Shown: piece after piece, positions 25,173 through 35,613 of the stretch
How positions within the stretch are numbered: the first letter of the stretch is position 1
Layout of the letters: every line of letters starts with the position of its first letter
DNA from: Myxococcales bacterium
GTDB lineage: Bacteria; Myxococcota_A; Polyangia; Polyangiales; JADJMO01
Direction: 5' to 3'
DNA: 64,000 nucleotides
Assembly (NCBI GenBank): GCA_016709545.1
Contig: JADJMO010000010.1
Span: 232,654-296,653, forward strand
Notes under the pieces: model-generated
Databases searched by the model: none
What the model saw: the letters and a program-made list of their open reading frames with translations, nothing else
Told to the model about the DNA's origin: nothing
Program-made: the position numbers and the translations under genes

Positions 25173-27026
25173 ATGCACTCTGATCAAGCCGCTTCGCGTG
25201 GGCCCCGGGCCGCTTCGCGTGGGCCGTCCCTCCGCGCATGTGTGGGCGCGCTGTCGGCGCTCGGACTCCTGTTCTCCGTCGGCCACGCGCGCGCGCAGCA
25301 GCAGGGCTTCGCCCTCAACCGCTACGAGCCCGCCGAGCGCGGGAGCGAGTGGTTCGCGCAGGACACGCTGGACCTGCGAGGGCACCTGCGCCCCGCCGTC
25401 GGCGTGACGGGCGACTTCGGCTACAAGCCGCTCGTCATCTACAACGCGGATGGCAGCGAGCGCACGGCGGTGGTGGAGCGGCAGCTGTTCGCGCACGTCG
25501 GCGCGAGCCTCGTGCTGTTCGACATGGTGCGCTTCGGGGTCAACATCCCCGTGGCGGTGAACCAGGCGGGCAGCGGCGGCACCGTGAACGGCACCACCTA
25601 CACGCCGGCCGACAAGCCGGCGATCGGCGACATCCGCGTCGGCGGCGACGTGAAGCTCGTGGGCAAGTACGGCGAGGCGTTCACCCTCGCCCTCGGCGTC
25701 CAGGCGTTCATCCCGTCCGGCAACCGCGACCAGTACACGGGCGACGGCAAGGTGCGCATCGCGCCGCGTCTGCAGTTCGCCGGCGACGTCGACATGTTCG
25801 CGTACGCGGCGCGCATCGGCCTGAACTACCGCGGCCTGAACGAGACCTTCGGCAACTCGAGCACCGGCACCGAGCTCACGTTCGGCGCGAGCGCGGGCCT
25901 CCGCGTCGCCGACAAGAAGCTGGTCATCGGCCCCGAGATCTACGGCACCACGGTGCTGGTCGACGGACACGCCTTCGAGAAGACGGCCACGCCGTTCGAG
26001 CTCGTGTTCGGCGGCCACTACACCGCCGGCGACTTCCGCTTCGGCCTCGGCGTGGGCCCGGGCCTCACCCGCGGCTTCGGCGCGCCGAAGGTGCGCGCGC
26101 TGCTCTCGCTCGAGTGGGCGCCGGCGTTCGAGGAGCCCAAGGCTCCGGGCGATCGCGACGGCGACGGCATCACCGACGACAAGGACCAGTGCCCCGACGT
26201 GAAGGGCGAGCCGCCGACCGGCTGTCCGAAGAAGGACGAGCCCAAGGACCGCGACAAGGACGGCATCCTCGACGAGAAGGACGCCTGCCCCGACGTCCCG
26301 GGCATCAAGACCGACGACCCCAAGACCAACGGCTGCCCGGACAAGGACGGCGACGGGATCATGGACTCGGTCGACGCGTGCCCCGACCTCAAGGGCGTCA
26401 AGACCGAGGACCCGAAGACCAACGGCTGCCCGCCCGACAAGGACGGGGACGGCATCTACGACGCCGACGACGCCTGCCCCGACGTGAAGGGCGTCAAGAG
26501 CGACGACGCGAAGAAGAACGGCTGCCCGCCCGACACCGACGGTGACGGCATCATCGATCCGGAGGACGCGTGCCCTGACACGCCCGGCCCGAAGAACGAG
26601 GACCCGAAGAAGAACGGCTGCCCGGCGGCCGCGATCGTCGCGGGTCAGATCAAGATCCTCCAGCAGGTGAAGTTCAAGACGAACAGCGCCGAGATCCTGA
26701 AGGAGTCGGACGAGATCCTCAACGCGGTGGCCACCATCATGAAGGACCACCCGGAGATCACCGGGATCCGCGTCGAGGGCCACACCGACAACAAGGGCAA
26801 CAAGGCCTACAACAAGGACCTCTCCAAGAAGCGCGCGGCCAGCGTCGTGAAGTGGCTCGTGACCAAGGGCAAGATCGACGCGAAGCGGCTCAAGAGCGAC
26901 GGCTTCGGCGACGAGAAGCCGATCGACACCAACGACACCGACCCGGGCCGTCAGAACAACCGCCGCGTGGAGTTCCACATCGAGGGCAACGCCTCCGGCA
27001 AGGTCGAAGAGAAGCCCAAGAAGTGA
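25173..27026 (+). CDS. OmpA-family outer-membrane protein with thrombospondin type 3 repeats
   Basis: A 617-residue protein. A signal peptide (core LRACVGALSALGLLFSVGHA) precedes a beta-barrel-like region (about residues 45-325). Then come five calcium-binding TSP3-type units with D-x-D-x-D-G-I and D-x-C-P-D (about 328-488) and a C-terminal OmpA peptidoglycan-binding domain (KFKTNSAEILKESDEIL, VEGHTDNKGNKAYN, LSKKRAASVVKWLV, GRQNNRRVEFHI). It anchors the outer membrane to the cell wall. ATG 25173 is preceded by AGGAAG. The n-region of the signal contains a 21-base tandem duplication (AASRGPRAASRGP). The following 180 bases hold a hairpin but no gene. Confidence 0.92.
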   Translation: MHSDQAASRGPRAASRGPSLRACVGALSALGLLFSVGHARAQQQGFALNRYEPAERGSEWFAQDTLDLRGHLRPAVGVTGDFGYKPLVIYNADGSERTAVVERQLFAHVGASLVLFDMVRFGVNIPVAVNQAGSGGTVNGTTYTPADKPAIGDIRVGGDVKLVGKYGEAFTLALGVQAFIPSGNRDQYTGDGKVRIAPRLQFAGDVDMFAYAARIGLNYRGLNETFGNSSTGTELTFGASAGLRVADKKLVIGPEIYGTTVLVDGHAFEKTATPFELVFGGHYTAGDFRFGLGVGPGLTRGFGAPKVRALLSLEWAPAFEEPKAPGDRDGDGITDDKDQCPDVKGEPPTGCPKKDEPKDRDKDGILDEKDACPDVPGIKTDDPKTNGCPDKDGDGIMDSVDACPDLKGVKTEDPKTNGCPPDKDGDGIYDADDACPDVKGVKSDDAKKNGCPPDTDGDGIIDPEDACPDTPGPKNEDPKKNGCPAAAIVAGQIKILQQVKFKTNSAEILKESDEILNAVATIMKDHPEITGIRVEGHTDNKGNKAYNKDLSKKRAASVVKWLVTKGKIDAKRLKSDGFGDEKPIDTNDTDPGRQNNRRVEFHIEGNASGKVEEKPKK

Positions 27027-27063
27027 CCCGAGAGGCGCCCCTCGCTGCTCCGTTCTCCTCGTG

Positions 27064-27082
27064 GGGACCCGAACTGGGTCCC
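27064..27082 (+). other. Hairpin between OmpA and surface-protein genes
   Basis: GGGACCC (27064-27070) and GGGTCCC (27076-27082) form a perfect seven-base stem with a GAACT loop, 38 bases after the OmpA stop. No T-run follows, so it is not a classical intrinsic terminator. It could attenuate read-through or protect the 3' end of the abundant OmpA transcript. Confidence 0.35.
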
Positions 27083-27208
27083 ACCAGAGTGGGATGGTGG
27101 CGGTGAGGGGCGTCGCAGTTCACAGTGAATCTTCTGCGCCACTCTCCCACCCCGCGCGCCGGTGTCGACCGCGCTGCGCCCTTCCAAACTTCTCGCAGTG
27201 AGGTGTCC

Positions 27209-30019
<2,811 letters not shown>

Positions 30020-30043
30020 GCCTCGCGGCTCGCGGTGAGAGAG

Positions 30044-30077
30044 GGGGACTGCTCACGCAGTCCCCTTCGCTCTTTTT
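30044..30077 (+). terminator. Intrinsic terminator after surface-protein gene
   Basis: GGGGACTGC (30044-30052), loop TCAC, GCAGTCCCC (30057-30065) form a perfect nine-base stem followed by TTCGCTCTTTTT. It lies 25 bases after the stop of the surface-protein gene and is the clearest rho-independent terminator in the window. Confidence 0.88.
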
Positions 30078-30130
30078 GTGCGCCCGCCGGGTTCTTGGCC
30101 GTGAGCGAGAGAGAGGCGTACCGGTCGGGC

Positions 30131-30666
30131 ATGTCGTCGCGCTGGGAACGCCTCCGTCGCCGCCTCGTTCGTCTGCTCGAGCTGGAGCTCCGCCGCCCCG
30201 GGGCCGCTCTTCTGCTCGGCGCTTCGCTGGTCGGGTGCCTCGGGCCCGCGTCGACGCCCCGCGGAAGCTCGAGGATGCGGTGCAGGAGACGAACATCGCC
30301 GTGCGCTTCGGTCGCACCGACATCGCGCTCGAGCACGTCGCGATGGCGGACCGCGACGCGTTCCTCAAGCGTCACCGCCTGTGGGGCGTCGAGCTGCGGA
30401 TCGTCGACCTGGAGTTCGCGGGCATCGACAAGATCGAGGCCAAGCAGGCCACGTTGTTCGTGACGTTCGCGTGGTATCGGCCCAACGAGGGCACCATGCG
30501 GCAGACGAAGGTGAAGCAGACCTGGAAGAGCGAGGGTGGCCCCTGGTTCCTCACCGACGAGGAGCGCGCCGACGGAGACGTGGGCCTCCTCGGCGAGCCC
30601 GCCGTCGTGGTGCTCAAGCCGACGCAGCAGAAGCCGACGCACTTCGAGACGACCGTCATCAAGTGA
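30131..30666 (+). CDS. Putative lipoprotein, frameshifted near its lipobox
   Basis: The first frame gives MSSRWERLRRRLVRLLELEL then a hydrophobic signal and lipobox (LLLGASLVGC). At the GGGCCC run (about 30244-30247) the frame shifts and continues as RVDAPRKLEDAVQETNIAVR to the stop at 30666. Adding one C gives about 178 residues. The mature part (RLWGVELRIVDLEFAGIDKI, ATLFVTFAWYRPNEGTMRQT) is alpha/beta and of unknown function; the family appears restricted to relatives as far as I can tell. The last codons lie in a 17-base tandem repeat that continues past the stop. Confidence 0.65.
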
Positions 30667-30702
30667 ACGTCATCGAGTGAACGGAGTCATCGAGTGAACG
30701 GA
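30655..30702. repeat. 17-base tandem repeat across a stop codon
   Basis: GTCATCGAGTGAACGGA occurs twice in a row (30669-30685 and 30686-30702), preceded by a 14-base variant (30655-30668) that carries the AAG-TGA end of the lipoprotein gene. Each unit therefore repeats a stop codon. Confidence 0.75.
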
Positions 30703-30730
30703 GCCGGAGGCGAGCGACGACGCCTCGAAC

Positions 30731-31456
30731 TCAGTCGGCGACGTAGGCGTGCTCGCCAGCGAGGCCCGCGGGCAGATCGCCTTCGGCGGACTTGGCGACG
30801 TAGCCCTGCGGCCCGAGCTCGACACGCGCGCGCCACGGCGACGGCTTGCTGACGGCGCCCGCGAGGCCCGCGCCCATGGCCTGCACCGGCGTGGAGCCCG
30901 CGGTCTGGATGGCGACGGGGCACGTGGTCTTGCCCTCGCCGTCGATGCCGCACACGAAGAGTCGCTCGGAGCTGTCGACCGCGAGGCGCAGCTCCACGCC
31001 CGCCGGGGCCATGCCGGGGAGGTCGACAGGCTGCGTGGAGAGCGCGTGGGCAGCGCCCTTGCCGAGGGTGCGCGCGACCCGGAAGCCCGCAGCGGTGTGG
31101 AGGGCGAGGAGGCTGTGGTGGCCCGCGCCGTCGACGACGTCGAGGAGGGCGGCGCCGCGGACGGCGCTGTCGGGCACGGACTTGTAGGCGAGCGGCGAGG
31201 CGACACAGGTGGCGTTGCCACCGACCTTGCCGGCGACCGCGGCGCAGAGGCCCTCGACGGTGGTGGCCTTGGTGTCGACGACGCTGCACAGATCGTCACA
31301 CGCGGTGAGGTTCCAGCCGGCCTGCCCACCGTTCGGCGACAGGACGTTGGCGAACGTGCCCTGGCCCGGGGTGGATCGGCCACAGCCGACGGACGCCCCG
31401 AGGAGCGACCCGAGGAGCGACACGCCGATCAGGAGGGTGCGAACCAGGTGACGCAT
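30731..31456 (-). CDS. Putative lipoprotein of unknown function
   Basis: A 241-residue lipoprotein starting MRHLVRTLLIGVSLLGSLLG with lipobox S-V-G-C. The mature domain has six or more cysteines (ACDDLC, LCAAV, NATCVAS, FVCGID, KTTCPVAI) and a pattern VPDSAVRGAALLDVVDGAGH followed by strands, with no family I recognise. It is probably anchored to the outer membrane. The 139 bases upstream (31457-31595) hold no gene; an A/T-rich tract there probably contains its promoter, but no clear -35/-10 pair is visible. Convergent with the lipoprotein at 30131. Confidence 0.7.
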   Translation of the reverse strand: MRHLVRTLLIGVSLLGSLLGASVGCGRSTPGQGTFANVLSPNGGQAGWNLTACDDLCSVVDTKATTVEGLCAAVAGKVGGNATCVASPLAYKSVPDSAVRGAALLDVVDGAGHHSLLALHTAAGFRVARTLGKGAAHALSTQPVDLPGMAPAGVELRLAVDSSERLFVCGIDGEGKTTCPVAIQTAGSTPVQAMGAGLAGAVSKPSPWRARVELGPQGYVAKSAEGDLPAGLAGEHAYVAD

Positions 31457-31595
31457 ACGATGTGAATAGGTAGCCACAAACCCTGGCTTGACACCCCCAA
31501 AAAAGATGTCCCGGCGAAATGAGTAGGACATCGCGGCACACGAATGCGTCCAAGTGCGTGACTTTACAGTCCCAGCACTGCACGCATGCAGGGTG

Positions 31596-32633
31596 TCACC
31601 CGCGTGTTTCGCCCCGGAAACGGGCCAGGAGATGCTCGCAAGCCGTGTAGGGGTCATGAGCACCCGAGAGCACCCGCGCGGTCTCTTCGTCGATGGCGGG
31701 GCCGAGCGTGGTGAGCGCGGCCTCGACGAGCGTGTCGCGGAACATGCCGAGCAGGCGATCGCGTTCCTGTCGCTCGTGGTGCATCCGACCCTTGGGGGTG
31801 GCGAGGAACGCGCGGTGGCGATCGATGGCCTGGCGCAAGGGCTCGAGGCCCTCGTTGCGCGCGGCGATCGTCTTGAGGATCGGCGGCGTCCACTCGTCGT
31901 CGGTGGCCGAGAGGTCGTGACCGAGCGTGTGCGCGGTGGAGGCTGCGGTGTGGCCGTGACCACGCACGCCGGCGGCGGCGTGGCCCGCGCGGATCTCGCG
32001 CCCGAGGGCGAGCATGGACTCGAGGTGACGGACCTGCGCGTCGGCGCCCTCGCGGTCGGCCTTGTTGACGACGAAGATGTCGGCGATCTCGAGGATGCCG
32101 GCCTTGTTGGCCTGCACGTCGTCTCCGCCGCCGGGAGGCACGACGACCAGCGTGGTGTGCGCGTGACGGGTGACCTCGAGCTCGTCCTGGCCGACGCCGA
32201 CCGTCTCGAGCAGCACGACGTCGCAGCCGAAGGCGTCGAGGATGCGCGTCACGTCGCCCGCCGAACGCGAGAGGCCGCCCATCGCGCCGCGCGTGGCGAC
32301 GCTGCGGATGAACACGCCGTCGTCCAGGAAGTGCCGCTGCATCCGGATGCGGTCGCCGAGGATCGACCCGCCGGAGAACGGCGAGGTGGGGTCGACCGCG
32401 ACCACGCCGACCTTCTTGCCCTCGGCGCGGAACAGCGCGATCAGCCGGTCGACGAGGGTGGACTTGCCCGCGCCCGGGGTGCCGGTGACCCCGATGACGT
32501 ACGCGCGGCCGACGTGGCCGGCGAGATCCTTGAGGAGGGCGACGTGGCCTTCGGCGCGCTCGTCGACGAGCCGCATGGCCCGCGCGGCGGCGCGCACTTC
32601 GCCGTCGAGAACCCGCTGGGCGAGGGGGTGCAT
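31596..32633 (-). CDS. meaB: MeaB/ArgK-type GTPase, methylmalonyl-CoA mutase chaperone
   Basis: A 345-residue G3E-family P-loop GTPase. Walker A GTPGAGKST is at residues 51-59, followed by DPTSPFSGGSILGDRIRMQ, the switch region SVATRGAMGGLSRS, DVVLLETVGVGQDELEV, ANKAGILEIADIFVVNKAD (base-specificity motif NKAD), and the C-terminal dimerisation region. MeaB protects adenosylcobalamin-dependent methylmalonyl-CoA mutase and gates cofactor delivery. The mutase gene is not in the window. An unusual His-rich insertion (about residues 216-245, HAAAGVRGHGHTAAS region) lies after NKAD. Divergent from a lipoprotein gene, with only 29 bases between starts. Confidence 0.93.
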   Translation of the reverse strand: MHPLAQRVLDGEVRAAARAMRLVDERAEGHVALLKDLAGHVGRAYVIGVTGTPGAGKSTLVDRLIALFRAEGKKVGVVAVDPTSPFSGGSILGDRIRMQRHFLDDGVFIRSVATRGAMGGLSRSAGDVTRILDAFGCDVVLLETVGVGQDELEVTRHAHTTLVVVPPGGGDDVQANKAGILEIADIFVVNKADREGADAQVRHLESMLALGREIRAGHAAAGVRGHGHTAASTAHTLGHDLSATDDEWTPPILKTIAARNEGLEPLRQAIDRHRAFLATPKGRMHHERQERDRLLGMFRDTLVEAALTTLGPAIDEETARVLSGAHDPYTACEHLLARFRGETRG

Positions 32634-32662
32634 GGCGGGGTACTACTACGCTCGGACTGCGC

Positions 32663-33169
32663 ATGAAGGAGCTTTTCGCGATCCCGCTGTTCTCGGCCTC
32701 GGTGCTGCTGGGCTGTCCCTCGACCACGCGTCCCGTCACCGGACCGGTCGTGACCGAGCCCACGGTCGCGAAGCCCTCGCCGACCGCGAGCCCCGAGGCC
32801 GACCTGCCGCTCCGCTACCGGGGCAGCTGGCGCGACCCGGTGGAGCAGATCGTGTTCGCGTTCGACCTGCGCCTCGAGCGCGTGGGCAACAACCTCAAGG
32901 GGCGCATCCTCTGGACGTTGATGGCCACGCCGCCGGGCCACGCGCTGGCGGATCGCGTCAACGAGGTCGGCACCGAGCACGTGGTGGGCACCTGGGACCC
33001 GAGCACCCGGCTCGTGAAGCTCAAGGGCACCCACGTGGACAGCACGCTGCTCGCCACCGACGAGTACAAGCTCACGATCGCGAGCGACGGCGCGAGCTTC
33101 GTGGGCAAGACCCGCGGCAACCAGGGCACCTGGAACAACGACATCGACGGCGAGCGCGCGGAGAACTGA
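32663..33169 (+). CDS. Putative lipoprotein
   Basis: A 168-residue lipoprotein, MKELFAIPLFSASVLLGCPS, with a Pro/Thr spacer and a compact beta-rich domain. The domain (LRYRGSWRDPVEQIVFAFDL, RLERVGNNLKGRILWTLM, HVVGTWDPSTRLVKLKG, ASFVGKTRGNQGTWNNDI) has the rhythm of a lipocalin-like small barrel that measures ligand or folds as a beta sandwich; I cannot name a family. It sits between divergent meaB and downstream pdxJ (43 bases), possibly in one unit with pdxJ. Confidence 0.7.
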   Translation: MKELFAIPLFSASVLLGCPSTTRPVTGPVVTEPTVAKPSPTASPEADLPLRYRGSWRDPVEQIVFAFDLRLERVGNNLKGRILWTLMATPPGHALADRVNEVGTEHVVGTWDPSTRLVKLKGTHVDSTLLATDEYKLTIASDGASFVGKTRGNQGTWNNDIDGERAEN

Positions 33170-33212
33170 CGGGGCATTTCCAGTCGGGGGGCTTCGAACT
33201 AGCTTCGAGCCC

Positions 33213-33957
33213 ATGCCCATCCGCCTGCACGTCAACGTCGACCACGTGGCCACGCTCCGGCAGGCGCGCGGCACGCCCTACCCCGACCCGGTCTACGCCG
33301 CGCAGGTGTGCGAGCAGGCGGGCGCGGACGGCATCACGCTGCACCTGCGCGAGGACCGCCGGCACATCGTCGACCGCGACCTGCAGCGCATGCGGGAGGC
33401 GGTGACCTCGCTCGTGAACCTCGAGTGCGCGGCGACCGACGAGATGATCGCGATCGCCGTGCGCACGCAGCCCGACGTCGTCACGCTGGTGCCGGAGCGG
33501 CGCGAGGAGCGCACGACCGAGGGCGGACTCGACGCGCGCGCGCTCCCGCGAGCTCGCGCCCCACGTGCGCAGGCTCGTCGACGCGGGCATCAAGGTCTCG
33601 CTGTTCATCGCGGCGGATCGCGCGCAGATCGACGCCGCGCGGGCGCTCGGCGCCGAGCAGATCGAGCTGCACACGGGGCCGTATGCCCACGCCAAGGTGC
33701 GCGACCGCGCGGCGCCGATCGCGGCGCTGACCGAGGCGGCCGCGCACGCGCACGGCGCGGGCCTCGAGGTCGCGGCGGGGCACGGGCTCACGCGCGCGAA
33801 CGTGGTGCAGGTCGCCGCGATCCCGTTCGTCGAAGAGCTCAACATTGGCCACGCCATCATCGCGGACGCGGTGTTCACCGGCCTGCCCCGCGCGGTCCAC
33901 ACGATGCGCATGGCCATTCGCCGCGGCGTCCGGCTGCGGGCTTCCCAGGGCGCCTGA
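33213..33957 (+). CDS. pdxJ: Pyridoxine 5'-phosphate synthase, frameshifted
   Basis: Two frames together form PdxJ. The first, from ATG 33213, reads MPIRLHVNVDHVATLRQARG, GADGITLHLREDRRHI, LVNLECAATDEM and DVVTLVPERREERTTEGGLD. The second continues RRLVDAGIKVSLFIAADRAQ, IELHTGPYA, GLEVAAGHGLTRANV and ELNIGHAIIADAVFTGL. They join in a GC/CCC run at about 33545-33547 by removing one base, restoring about 247 residues, the usual size. The enzyme condenses 1-deoxyxylulose 5-phosphate with 3-amino-2-oxopropyl phosphate in vitamin B6 synthesis. Since B6 synthesis is usually needed, an assembly error is more likely than a broken gene. Confidence 0.9.
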
Positions 33958-33999
33958 TCCTGCGTACAACCCGAGACCCATCCACGAAGGAGTGCTCCC

Positions 34000-34581
34000 G
34001 TGAAATTCGAGCTCGATCCCCTCCCCTACGCGAAGAACGCTCTCGTCCCGCACATCACCGAGGAGACCCTCGACTTCCACTACGGCAAGCACCACCAGGC
34101 CTACATGACCAACCTCAAGGGCCTGCTCGAGGGCAAGCCCGAGGCGAACCAGACGCTCGAAGAGGTCATCAAGGGCGCGAGCGGCGGCGTGTTCAACAAC
34201 GCGGCCCAGGTGTGGAACCACACGTTCTACTGGAACGGCATCAAGCCCAACGGCGGCGGTGAGCCGACCGGGGATCTCAAGGCGGCCATCGAGCGCGACT
34301 TCGGCTCGTTCGCGTCGTTCCGCGAGCAGTTCGTGAAGATCTGCGTCACCCAGTTCGGCTCGGGCTGGGGCTGGCTCGTCGAGGAGGGCGGCAAGCTCTC
34401 GCTCATGCAGACCAGCAACGCCGACCTGCCGATGAAGCACGGCCAGAAGGCGCTGCTCACCTGCGACGTCTGGGAGCACGCCTACTACATCGACTACCGC
34501 AACCTGCGGCAGAAGTACGTCGAGACCTACGTCGACAAGCTCGCCAACTGGGACTTCGCGCTCGCGAACCTCAAGGGCTGA
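34000..34581 (+). CDS. sodB: Iron/manganese superoxide dismutase
   Basis: A 193-residue Fe/Mn superoxide dismutase. The metal ligands are visible: His27 in DFHYGKHHQAY, His in WNHTFYW (about 75), Asp and His in DVWEHAYYIDYRN (about 157-161). GSGWGWLV follows the pattern of the Fe-type enzyme. It converts superoxide to hydrogen peroxide and oxygen in the cytoplasm. It starts with GTG at 34000, supported by AAGGAG at 33987-33992. A terminator follows at once, so it ends its transcription unit. Confidence 0.95.
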   Translation: MKFELDPLPYAKNALVPHITEETLDFHYGKHHQAYMTNLKGLLEGKPEANQTLEEVIKGASGGVFNNAAQVWNHTFYWNGIKPNGGGEPTGDLKAAIERDFGSFASFREQFVKICVTQFGSGWGWLVEEGGKLSLMQTSNADLPMKHGQKALLTCDVWEHAYYIDYRNLRQKYVETYVDKLANWDFALANLKG

Positions 34582-34599
34582 GGCTCGCTTCGTCGTCGA

Positions 34600-34633
34600 C
34601 TCGGGCGTCCGCGAGGGCGCCCGAGGTCGTTTT
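34600..34633 (+). terminator. Intrinsic terminator after sodB
   Basis: CTCGGGCG (34600-34607) pairs with CGCCCGAG (34618-34625) and is followed by GTCGTTTT. It lies 19 bases after the sodB stop and would also separate it from the convergent CAP-protein gene. Confidence 0.7.
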
Positions 34634-34645
34634 GTGGCTGGAGGG

Positions 34646-35575
34646 TCAGGTCGCGCCGGTGGAGAAGGTCCACGTCTTGCCGAACGGCGTGCCGCCGACG
34701 GTGCCCTTCACGGTCACGTTGTACCTGGTCGACTTGGCGAGCGGGTCCTTCGGGATGAGGAAGATCTGATCGGCGGGGATGAGGCCGGTCTTGTCCGTGG
34801 TCTTGGAGAGCAGCACGTGCTCGAGCGCGGCGCCGTCGGCCGGCGCGATGGTGTGCTCGCTGAGGTCGAGCGCGCCCGCGCCGGTCAGCGACACCGGGTA
34901 GCCCGCGTTGGTCTGGCCCGGCAGCGGGTTCGGCGACTCCGAGGCGCAACGGAACGTGCTCCACACCTCGGTCTCGCCGTCGACCGGCCACACCGCGACC
35001 GTGCCCGCGGCTGCCGCGGCGCCGCCGCTCGCGAAGTCGATGGTCGCCGCGGCGGGCCGACCGATGCCCTCGGCGCCCCAGCCGTAGCTCCTGGCGCCGA
35101 ACGAGACGAACGGGATGCGGTGGTAGAGCGAGTTCACCCAGCCGCCCTCGCCGAGGATCGCGCCGTGCGGATCCGAGAGCGAGTGCACGACCTCGAACAT
35201 CGCGGAGCCGGGGCCCGTGAAGCCCGCGGCCTTCATGCGGTCCCAGAAGTTGACGCCGGTGAAGCCGGGCTTGCCCGCGGTCTGCGTGTGCGTGAGCGCG
35301 CCGCCGTTCTGCACGATGTACGAGCTGTGGCCGAACGCGGCCTTGGTGATGGCGTCGTTGCAGTCGAGCGCCCCCATGCCGAGCTTGCCGCGCACGACCG
35401 CGATCTCCTCCCACGCCTTGGTGTCGCCATCGGACATCGACGAGCACTTGGCGCCGTAGACGGGCCCCGCGGGGACGACCGGCCCGCTGTCGGTGCCCGC
35501 GTCTCCACCGCTCGCTGGATCGGGCGACGACGAACAGGCCGCGAGGAACAGCGTGGAGGCGAGCAGCGCGCGCAT
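34646..35575 (-). CDS. CAP (SCP-like) domain lipoprotein
   Basis: A 309-residue lipoprotein: MRALLASTLFLAACSSS with lipobox LAAC, a Gly/Asp/Pro spacer, then a CAP/SCP-like domain (about residues 50-190). The domain has EEIAVVRGKLGMGALDCNDA, KAAFGHSSYIVQNGG, a HTQTAGKPGFTGVNFWDRMK stretch that holds the first conserved His, and EVVHSLSDPHGAIL. A second part (about 195-309) is an Ig-like beta domain ending KGTVGGTPFGKTWTF. CAP proteins act extracellularly in many binding or degradative roles; no specific ligand is evident. Convergent with sodB, with the terminator between. Confidence 0.8.
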   Translation of the reverse strand: MRALLASTLFLAACSSSPDPASGGDAGTDSGPVVPAGPVYGAKCSSMSDGDTKAWEEIAVVRGKLGMGALDCNDAITKAAFGHSSYIVQNGGALTHTQTAGKPGFTGVNFWDRMKAAGFTGPGSAMFEVVHSLSDPHGAILGEGGWVNSLYHRIPFVSFGARSYGWGAEGIGRPAAATIDFASGGAAAAAGTVAVWPVDGETEVWSTFRCASESPNPLPGQTNAGYPVSLTGAGALDLSEHTIAPADGAALEHVLLSKTTDKTGLIPADQIFLIPKDPLAKSTRYNVTVKGTVGGTPFGKTWTFSTGAT

Positions 35576-35613
35576 GCTCGCATGGTGGACCGAGCCGCGC
35601 GGTTTGGCGAGGC

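Noticed and set aside
27064..27082. Hairpin as an intrinsic terminator
   Set aside because: Stem is perfect but lacks a following T-run; kept only as a hairpin of uncertain role.
31488..31493. TTGACA box on the plus strand
   Set aside because: No -10 box at a suitable distance, and downstream genes are on the opposite strand.
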